52,885 nucleotides of DNA from UBA11524 sp964391995 (GTDB lineage: Bacteria; Bacillota; Clostridia; Christensenellales; Aristaeellaceae): positions 1-52,885 of the forward strand of contig CAYMOM010000001.1 in NCBI GenBank assembly GCA_964391995.1, given 5' to 3'. Position 1 is the stretch's first letter, and the number at the start of each line of letters is the position of its first letter. Of this stretch, positions 17,895 through 24,216 are shown piece by piece. The position numbers and the translations under genes were made by a program. Under the pieces are notes generated by a model. It saw only the letters and a program-made list of their open reading frames with translations, was not told where the DNA came from and ran no database searches.

Positions 17895-19775
17895 TCAGTC
17901 CCGGCTGTCCCGGCGGCGGCTGCGCTTGTTGCGATACATGGCGCCATCCGCACGGATCAGGAAATCGTCCAGCACCTCATCTGCCCGGGGAACAGCGGCA
18001 AAGGTGCCCACGCTGGCCCCGATATCGCAGATCCACCGCTCCCGGTGGTTGATGTCGTCAATGGCCACATGCACGTTTTCGCCCAGCCGGGCGGCATGCT
18101 CGGCATCCTGCACAAAGCCCACGGCGATGAACTCATCACCGCTGATGTGCACGCAGGTCATGCCATCGTCCTCCAGCACCCGCAGGGCCGTTCCCATGCG
18201 GCGGATGGCTGTATCGCCTGCCATATGCCCGTATTGGTCGTTGATGGTCTTCATGCCGTCCATATCGCAGCTGATAACGGCAAAGTGCCTGCCCTCCTGC
18301 TGGGCCTGGGCGAAAAGGGCCGGCGCCAGCTGGTTGTATCCCCGGCGGTTGTACAGGCCCGTCAGCGGATCGTGGATGGACATATCCTCCAGTGCGGTGG
18401 CGTAGGCCCGCACGGTGCACTTCAGGTTCAGGCTCATCAGTGCGCCGCCCAGCAGGGTCAAAACGGAATACAGCTCAAAGCCCGTGGCATGCCCCAGGTC
18501 GAACACCGCATAGCCGAAATTCTTTTCCAAATAATACAGCGGACTGAACACCAGCGTCATGGGGCGCTGATGCTCGCTGTGCAGGCTGGGCAGCAGATCG
18601 CCCACGCCAAACACCGTCTGGGGTGCCACCTGCCCATTGCTGTAGGAGGAAAGGAGCAGCATGCTTTCCACATCGTTGAATTCCCTGGTGCCTCCATCGG
18701 GGCTGAGGAAATCCGGCGCCACGCAGACGTGCATGTCCTTTACATCCCAGCTGGCGGCAAAATTGGAAATCACCTGCCCTGCTTCCTCCTGGCCGCTGAC
18801 CCCCGCCAGGGAGCTGGAGAAGGCCGAGGCCCGGGCCAGGTTTCTCTCCACATGCCGGTAGGATTCGCTGAAGGTGCGCATGTACTGCTGGGCGGCCTCC
18901 GGGTCGCCCTCGCAGCCGCAGGAGGCGCCAAAGATCACCCTGGTGGGCAGAACCAGCAGGCTGTTTTCCGGCTTGCGCCCGGCCATCCAGTCCGCCAGCA
19001 TGTTCACGCTGACCTTGCCTGCCTCCTGTGCCGGGCGGGAAATGGTGGTCAGCCCGCGGCCAATGGCCTCCCGCAGGGCATCGAAGCCGGTTATCTTCAC
19101 GTCCTCCGGCACGCGGATGCCCGCCTTGCCAAAGGCCTCCATGACACCAAAGGCCATGTCGTCATTGCCGCAGACCACCGCATCGGGCAGGCCACGGGGA
19201 TCCGCCAGCATGGCATTGCCTGCCGCCCTGCCCCCATCCCTGGTCCAGAAGCCCTCATACTCGCCCCGCAGCTCGCACTGCTGTGCCTGCAGCGCACCGC
19301 AGCAAATGCCACGGCGGTCTGCAGCCACCTTGTTGCCCTTGGGGCCTGTCACCAGGGAGAAGCTGCGGCAGCCGTGGCGGTGGATCAGGTGCTCCATCAG
19401 CTGGCGGACGCTGGGCTCATCGTCGAAAGTGACCTCCACACCCTTGTCGCTGCTGCTGTCAATGGTCACCAGCGGCACACCGGTCAGCCTGTCCATCAGG
19501 CGGTTCAGGTGCTCCAGGGCCTTGGCGGACACCATGGTGTAGCTCAGGGCAATCACCCCGTCAAAGCGCTGCAGGTCCGGCAGGTCGAAAATCTCGCTCT
19601 CCATACCGTCGTTGCGGATAATGTTCTCCTCCGCCTGACCCTGGCAGTTGAAAATGCAAATGTCCACATCCCGCAGGGCCGCTGCCTCCGCCATGCCAAA
19701 GGAAAACTCCTGCTGGTACTCCTTGTCCAGGCCCGCCATTAGCACAGCAATACGCTTCTTCATCATCAAGCACAT
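17895..19775 (-). CDS. Diguanylate cyclase with LacI-type sugar-binding sensor domain
   Basis: 626 residues. Residues 5-290 form a periplasmic-binding-protein-like type 1 domain of the kind seen in LacI regulators (RIAVLMAGLDKEYQQ, VVCGNDDMAFGVMEAFGKAG, ITGFDAL), but without the N-terminal helix-turn-helix and without signal peptide, so it is cytoplasmic. A linking region of about 160 residues follows, then a GGDEF domain (DPLTGLYNRRGY ... CDMDGMKTIND ... HISGDEF at about 541-547). SGDEF variants can be active. The RxxD inhibitory site is missing. It probably makes cyclic di-GMP in response to a small ligand. Several ATGs (19775, 19766, 19763) are possible; none has a strong ribosome site. 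Confidence 0.85.
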   Translation of the reverse strand: MCLMMKKRIAVLMAGLDKEYQQEFSFGMAEAAALRDVDICIFNCQGQAEENIIRNDGMESEIFDLPDLQRFDGVIALSYTMVSAKALEHLNRLMDRLTGVPLVTIDSSSDKGVEVTFDDEPSVRQLMEHLIHRHGCRSFSLVTGPKGNKVAADRRGICCGALQAQQCELRGEYEGFWTRDGGRAAGNAMLADPRGLPDAVVCGNDDMAFGVMEAFGKAGIRVPEDVKITGFDALREAIGRGLTTISRPAQEAGKVSVNMLADWMAGRKPENSLLVLPTRVIFGASCGCEGDPEAAQQYMRTFSESYRHVERNLARASAFSSSLAGVSGQEEAGQVISNFAASWDVKDMHVCVAPDFLSPDGGTREFNDVESMLLLSSYSNGQVAPQTVFGVGDLLPSLHSEHQRPMTLVFSPLYYLEKNFGYAVFDLGHATGFELYSVLTLLGGALMSLNLKCTVRAYATALEDMSIHDPLTGLYNRRGYNQLAPALFAQAQQEGRHFAVISCDMDGMKTINDQYGHMAGDTAIRRMGTALRVLEDDGMTCVHISGDEFIAVGFVQDAEHAARLGENVHVAIDDINHRERWICDIGASVGTFAAVPRADEVLDDFLIRADGAMYRNKRSRRRDSRD

Positions 19776-19825
19776 CCATCTATCTGTCGATCAAGTTTTT
19801 CACGGTTTCACATTGGTTCCATCAC

Positions 19826-19854
19826 AGTATAACACAATGAAACGCTTCATGCAA
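19826..19854 (-). promoter_or_regulatory. Promoter of GGDEF gene with LacI-like palindrome
   Basis: TTGCAT (19849-19854) and TATACT (19826-19831), 17-base spacer. ATGAAACGCTTCAT (19837-19850), a near-perfect palindrome with a central CG, fills the spacer and resembles operators of LacI-family repressors. Confidence 0.75.
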
Positions 19855-19901
19855 CCTTGTATACACCTCTCCTTTCGCATTTCACGCAAAAAAATTTTCC
19901 A

Positions 19902-19930
19902 CCGGGAACAATCCCGGCTATTCATCGTCT
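19902..19930 (+). promoter_or_regulatory. ECF-sigma-type promoter with overlapping palindrome
   Basis: GGAAC (19905-19909), 16 bases, CGTCT (19926-19930). This matches the -35 AAC and -10 CGTC pattern of ECF sigma factors rather than sigma-A. The -35 is embedded in the perfect inverted repeat CCGGGA-acaa-TCCCGG (19902-19917). Confidence 0.6.
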
Positions 19931-19968
19931 GATATGGTGTAAGCACAAAACAAGGAGGTACACCCCCA

Positions 19969-20526
19969 ATGACCAAGATGATTGCAATTGTTTCCGCTGT
20001 ACTGCTGGCCGTCCTCGGCCTGACCGCCACCGCCACCGAAACCGGCACCGGCGTAACCGTGGATTTACCCGAAACCACCCTGGCCGCCGAAGACGTGCAG
20101 GAGCTGACCGGCACCGTTGAAGAAATGCCCGGCGAAGGCGAGGAGAAGTACTACATCATCAAGACCTTCGAAGGCCAGCGCTTCCAGGTGAATGTGGATG
20201 CCGCCACCGCCTTTGACGGCAGCACCCCTGCCCTGGGCGATGTGATCCACGTTTTCCACGATGGCAAAATGACCCGTTCCATCCCCGCTCAGGTGTATGC
20301 CCAGCACATTGGCTGCCACTACCACACCGGCGCCATTGTGGAGCTAACCCAGGAAGGCTTCACCCTGGACAGCCAGGAGCAGATCATTGAGGTTCACGCC
20401 CAGCAGGCCCTGCTGGAAGGCCTGGAGAACGGCCAGCAGGTGAAGGTTTACACCAACGGTGTGATGACCATGTCCCTGCCCGCCCAGGTGAACGCTGATC
20501 TCATCGTTCCCATCGCTGCCGAGTAA
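19969..20526 (+). CDS. Small secreted protein with repeated PAQV motif
   Basis: 185 residues with a signal peptide (residues 1-22, cleavage near TATA). The mature part holds three related stretches, of which two end in a clear repeat: DGKMTRSIPAQVYAQHIG (about 103-120) and NGVMTMSLPAQVNADLI (about 164-180), suggesting an internally duplicated beta-rich domain. Family not recognised with certainty. GGAGG sits 10 bases before the ATG. The ECF-like promoter upstream suggests a role in envelope stress, which is inference. Followed by the duplicated hairpin described next. Confidence 0.8.
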   Translation: MTKMIAIVSAVLLAVLGLTATATETGTGVTVDLPETTLAAEDVQELTGTVEEMPGEGEEKYYIIKTFEGQRFQVNVDAATAFDGSTPALGDVIHVFHDGKMTRSIPAQVYAQHIGCHYHTGAIVELTQEGFTLDSQEQIIEVHAQQALLEGLENGQQVKVYTNGVMTMSLPAQVNADLIVPIAAE

Positions 20527-20531
20527 CTCAA

Positions 20532-20773
20532 AAGGCTTGCCGAACGCCGGCAAGCCTTCAGCCTACCCACAAACCCTATTGAAGATTATGGCCGAGAAAA
20601 GAGCGTCTACAGAAGACTCTCAGAATGATTCTGAGAATAACTTTTGAAGAAACATACCTCCTGTACAGCCATGCGTCGTTCTCATGCCGCCGTACAAACT
20701 GCGTTTTCTTCCATCTTTTCTATTGGGTACTTTGTGGACGGTCTGAAGGCTTGCCGAACGCCGGCAAGCCTTC
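20532..20773. repeat. Duplicated 28-bp terminator hairpin flanking 186 bp
   Basis: AAGGCTTGCCG-aac-GCCGGCAAGCCTT occurs at 20532-20559 and again, identical, at 20746-20773. The left copy keeps an A-tract on its left, the right copy keeps a T-rich tail (CCTTTT) on its right. The 186 bases between contain CTCAGAAT-g-ATTCTGAG (20619-20635) but no supported gene. The remainder of this gap to 20818 shows nothing else. Confidence 0.9.
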
Positions 20774-20818
20774 CTTTTGCATTTCAAGCCGCTGCGCAGG
20801 CCCATTAATGCCCGCGCC

Positions 20819-22042
20819 TCATGCCTTCCACCGGAACACGGTTTTCCGGCCGGCGGCATCCACCGTTTGCACAGCCAGGCCGGGCAGGTTTTCCGGCAGG
20901 ATGCACACCAAGGGAAGCTCCGGGTGCTTGTGGCTGCGGTGGAAGTGCTGCAGGGTAACCAGGCTCCCCTGCTCCACATACCCGGCGGACCAGGCTTCCA
21001 GGCTGTCGAAGGCCTGCTCCGTCGGCGGAAAGGCCGGATGCCGGGCAGAGAAATCCGTCAGCAGCAGGGTGCCTGCAGCCGGGTCATAGCTGCCCTCCAG
21101 GGTTGCGCCGCCGGCACAGGGGACATCCACCGTCATATCCTGCAGGCGCAGGCGGCTGCGGGCCATCAGCAGCGCCTCGGGTGCCATGTCCAGCCCGGCA
21201 AAGCGGCAGCCCAGCTGCTGGGCCATAGCCAGGGTGGTTCCGCTGCCGCAGCACAGGTCGCACACCCAGTCCCCCGGCTGAACCACCGGGCGCAGCAGGC
21301 GCTCCAGCAGCTTCAGGGGTTTTTGCGTGGCATAGCCGGTGCGCTCCGGGTCACGCTGCTGCAGGTGGCTGATGTCCGTCCACACATCCCCGGGGTACAC
21401 GGGTGCATCATCGTAATAGCGGTATTCCCTGCCGCCGGAGCGGATGCTGCGGTAGGCCTTGCCGTTTTCGTCCACCTGGCGGCGCATGTGGTTGCGCCGG
21501 GCAGAGGCTCGCTCCAGGGGAACCTGCGTCAGGTCGAAGCGGTATTTCCTGCTGCAGGCGTAAAGGAGGATCACATCATGCTTGCGGCTGAAGTGGCGCT
21601 TGGCCCGTCCGCCGCTTTCGTAGGCCCAGACGATTTCATTGAGGAATCTGTCTTCACCGAAGATTTCATCGCACAAAAGCCGGGCATGGGCGGCGGCGCG
21701 CCAGTCCAGGTGCAGGCAGAACACCCCCGTGGGTGCCAGCAGCCGGTGAGCGTTTTCCACCAGCCCGCGAAGAAAAGCCATATAGGCCGCCCTGTCCGCA
21801 AAGCTGTCGGTATAGGCGGGATACGCCGGTGCAGGGGTACCTGTGCGCCAGCCCTTTGCGCCAAAGCGGCGGCGGCGGGTGAAGCTGTCCCCAGTCATGA
21901 AGGGGGGATCGATATACACGCACTGCACCCGGCCTGCCAGGCGCTCAACCTCCGGCGGCAGCTCCCCTGCCCCGTTGGCACACAAAAGCAGGCTCTCCCC
22001 GCTGCCGATGATTTCTCTGCCAATGCCGATGGGTTCAAACAT
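20819..22042 (-). CDS. DNA methyltransferase, N4/N6 type
   Basis: 407 residues from the ATG at 22042 (GGAGG 8 bases upstream; overlap of 8 bases with the previous gene). Catalytic motif DPPF is at residues 45-48 and the S-adenosylmethionine motif DLCCGSGTT near residue 262, the beta-class order. The target-recognition region lies between. After motif I comes GLDMAPEALLMARSRL and then a further C-terminal extension of about 100 residues not typical of the class. It methylates an exocyclic amino group of adenine or cytosine in DNA. No restriction endonuclease gene is adjacent, so it is a solitary methylase or acts in regulation or replication. Confidence 0.87.
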   Translation of the reverse strand: MFEPIGIGREIIGSGESLLLCANGAGELPPEVERLAGRVQCVYIDPPFMTGDSFTRRRRFGAKGWRTGTPAPAYPAYTDSFADRAAYMAFLRGLVENAHRLLAPTGVFCLHLDWRAAAHARLLCDEIFGEDRFLNEIVWAYESGGRAKRHFSRKHDVILLYACSRKYRFDLTQVPLERASARRNHMRRQVDENGKAYRSIRSGGREYRYYDDAPVYPGDVWTDISHLQQRDPERTGYATQKPLKLLERLLRPVVQPGDWVCDLCCGSGTTLAMAQQLGCRFAGLDMAPEALLMARSRLRLQDMTVDVPCAGGATLEGSYDPAAGTLLLTDFSARHPAFPPTEQAFDSLEAWSAGYVEQGSLVTLQHFHRSHKHPELPLVCILPENLPGLAVQTVDAAGRKTVFRWKA

Positions 22043-22547
22043 GCTTCTTCCCTCCAAATTGGGCACGCAGGGCGCGAAGGTCGTCCTGCTGGGCAGTCAG
22101 TTTCAGCAAAAAGCGGCGCTGCTCCTCGTCTTGGGCAAGCATTTCCCCGCAGGTGCGCACAGCATCCACAAATGCCGGGCACAGGCCGCTTTTCCCCTGG
22201 CGGGCCAGCGGGCATACCGGCTTGGCACGCAGGTCGGTGGCAACCTTCACCCCATCCGGGCGCAGCACAGGCAGCAGGGGAAACAGCCGGCAGCTCAGGG
22301 GTCTGTCCTCCCGGCGACAGTCGCCGGGGCAGGTCAGCAGCATGCCGGCAGGCGTCTGCTGCACACGGTAGCCCGGCAGCTGCGTATAGTAGGCTTCCTC
22401 CCCTGGAAAGAGCAGCATGCCGGTGTTTTCACCCTCCATGGGCTGACAGCAGCGGCCTGCGCACAGCTTTCCGCAGTCCGTTTGAAGGGGTGTCAGGCAG
22501 TCGAAAAGCGCCCGGGCCCGGGCAATGACCTCCGGCAAGCAGCCCAT
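22035..22547 (-). CDS. Cysteine-cluster protein (YkgJ-like)
   Basis: 170 residues. Cysteines are grouped as CGKLCAGRCCQP near residue 26-37 and CPGDCRREDRPLSCRLFPL around 73-91, followed by a VCPL and a LCPAF segment. This spacing resembles the YkgJ family, thought to bind zinc or an Fe-S cluster. Starts 11 bases after the flavodoxin gene; GAGGTG precedes the ATG at 22547. Role unknown. Confidence 0.72.
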   Translation of the reverse strand: MGCLPEVIARARALFDCLTPLQTDCGKLCAGRCCQPMEGENTGMLLFPGEEAYYTQLPGYRVQQTPAGMLLTCPGDCRREDRPLSCRLFPLLPVLRPDGVKVATDLRAKPVCPLARQGKSGLCPAFVDAVRTCGEMLAQDEEQRRFLLKLTAQQDDLRALRAQFGGKKHV

Positions 22548-22558
22548 CGGGAAACACC

Positions 22559-23476
22559 TCACTTTTTCTTGGTGCACAGCTTCATGCAACCCTTCCGGCA
22601 GCGAATGCTGCGGCAGGCGGTGTGCTTCACACCCAGCAGGGCATCCATTTCCGCAGCTACATGGGTGTATCGGCCGTTGGTGTGGTGCACCAGGGCGTAA
22701 TCCACCTGGTTCACCTTGCCTGCAGCCTGCCGACAGAAGGCACGCATCGGGCCGCACAGGCCAAACACCCAGATGGGCGTGCAGATGGTGATGCGCCGGT
22801 AGGCGGAAAGGTCGATATTCACTGGGTGAATGGGCATGGGCCAGCGGTGCATAGCAAAGCGCCCGCACCACCAGAAGCCCAGGGTGCCTGCGGTTGGCTC
22901 CGCAGCCTTGATTTCATACACTTGCGCACCAGAGCGGCTGGCGATTTCATGGGCCACATGGCGCACATAACCCATGCGGGAGAAGTACACCACCAGGTGA
23001 CTGCGGTCATCAGCAGTGCAGGTGTACCCTGGCGATTGGGCCGCAAAGCGCTCCTGGCGGAAAAACACCCAGGCCGCATAGCCGGTCAGTGCCTGAATCA
23101 GCCCGAAAAGGAAATACGCAGTGGACATGAAATTCAGCGGAAAAATGCAAAACTGGATGCAGATCCACAGCATCAGCGTAACGCCCAGTGCACCGCCCAG
23201 CACCACGCCTGCAGGCTTTTTGCCCAGGAGCAGCCCGGCTGCCAGCAGATTGGGCAGGCCGTTGACCGCAAGCAGCGCTATGCCGGGGAAGGTGAAATTC
23301 CGGAACAGTACATCCGCAAAGGGCAGCACCTGGAAGAAAGGCAGCATGGCATCCATGCCCAGGGCATGTCCTGTGGGATCAATCAGCATGCAGGCAGTGC
23401 CAGCAACAGCGCCGATGCCAATGAACAGCGTCCAGAAAAGCAGCGCCCGCCGGGTTGGCAGAAAACGGGATTTCAT
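22559..23476 (-). CDS. Four-helix membrane protein fused to flavodoxin-like domain
   Basis: 305 residues from the ATG at 23476 (AAAGGA 10 bases upstream; the ATG at 23482 is too near). Residues 1-150 contain four or five hydrophobic helices. From about 155, HLVVYFSRMGYVRHVAHEIA matches the phosphate-binding start of a flavodoxin fold, with ICTPIWVFGLCGPMRAF later as the second loop. The protein ends in a Cys- and Lys-rich tail (CRSIRCRKGCMKLC). It may be a membrane-bound FMN electron carrier. The fusion is unusual. Confidence 0.75.
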   Translation of the reverse strand: MKSRFLPTRRALLFWTLFIGIGAVAGTACMLIDPTGHALGMDAMLPFFQVLPFADVLFRNFTFPGIALLAVNGLPNLLAAGLLLGKKPAGVVLGGALGVTLMLWICIQFCIFPLNFMSTAYFLFGLIQALTGYAAWVFFRQERFAAQSPGYTCTADDRSHLVVYFSRMGYVRHVAHEIASRSGAQVYEIKAAEPTAGTLGFWWCGRFAMHRWPMPIHPVNIDLSAYRRITICTPIWVFGLCGPMRAFCRQAAGKVNQVDYALVHHTNGRYTHVAAEMDALLGVKHTACRSIRCRKGCMKLCTKKK

Positions 23477-23498
23477 GGGCATCCCATCCTTTCGTGGC

Positions 23499-24059
23499 TC
23501 AGGTATCGTACACAGCGCGGCTGCCGCCAATATAGGGCAGGCGGCTGTAAGCCATAACCAGGTTGGCATGACCCACATGGTTTTCCTCCATGCGCAGGGG
23601 AACCGCCACCGGGCGGATGTGCATGCCCACCAGGGTATCACCAATGTCGATGCCTGCATCGGCCTGCACGCTCATGGCCAGGGCAGGCTGCTCCAGCAGC
23701 TTCCAGGCCGCAGCAGGCACGCTGCCGCCGGCCTTGGGCTGGGGAATGGCCCGCACCTGCACCAGGCGCTGTTCCTTCAGCACCCGGTGCTCCATCACAA
23801 TGGCCCGGTTCAGGTGCTCACAGCACTGGAACGCCGCCTCCAGCCCATGGGCACGGCAGGCATCCAGCATGGCCCGGGCGATCACCTGTCCCAGCTCCGG
23901 CACACTGCCTTTGCCGATCCGTGCACCCGCCACCTCGCTGGTGGAGCACCCCAGCACAATCACCCCGCCGGGGCCTATCTGCCCGGCCTCCGCCAGGGCC
24001 GCAACCGCCTTCTGCAAGGTGGATTCAATCTCCCATTGCAACCCTTCATCAACCACCAT
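23499..24059 (-). CDS. UPF0340 family protein (YwlG-like)
   Basis: 186 residues. It has the family hallmarks GGVIVLGCSTSEVAGARIG, EHLNRAIVMEHR and ADAGIDIGDTLVGMHIRPVAVPLR. The function of this conserved family is unknown. Two neighbouring ATGs are possible; 24059 is chosen because GGAGG then has 7-base spacing. It leads a leftward run of four genes ending with the DNA methylase; no shared pathway is obvious. Confidence 0.88.
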   Translation of the reverse strand: MVVDEGLQWEIESTLQKAVAALAEAGQIGPGGVIVLGCSTSEVAGARIGKGSVPELGQVIARAMLDACRAHGLEAAFQCCEHLNRAIVMEHRVLKEQRLVQVRAIPQPKAGGSVPAAAWKLLEQPALAMSVQADAGIDIGDTLVGMHIRPVAVPLRMEENHVGHANLVMAYSRLPYIGGSRAVYDT

Positions 24060-24093
24060 CATCACTCCTCCATCCAAAAGCGCCGCTTCCCCG

Positions 24094-24216
24094 CGTCGCG
24101 GTGCGCCCTCCGCGCGCCGTGACCCCTGCAAAACCTGCGTACAAATCGCACACCCGCCGGGGATTCTTAAGGGCCTCAGGCCCTTAAGCGGGAGTCCAGA
24201 GGGCAGCGCCCTCTGG
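24094..24216 (-). repeat. Modular palindromic repeat, copy D
   Basis: Read from ftsK: CCAGAGGGCGCTGCCCTCTGG (24196-24216) starts on the base after the stop codon; CTTAAGGG-CCTGAGG-CCCTTAAG (24166-24188), with loop changed but stem kept; then GTCACGGCGCGCGGAGGGCGCACCGCGAC-type stem (24094-24123). Confidence 0.93.

Noticed and set aside
20620..20818. Small proteins reading through the 20.75-kb hairpin
   Set aside because: Short frames on both strands translate the terminator hairpin itself and lack ribosome sites.
20819..22547. Restriction-modification or phage-defence island
   Set aside because: Only a methylase is present; neighbours are housekeeping or unknown genes without nuclease motifs.
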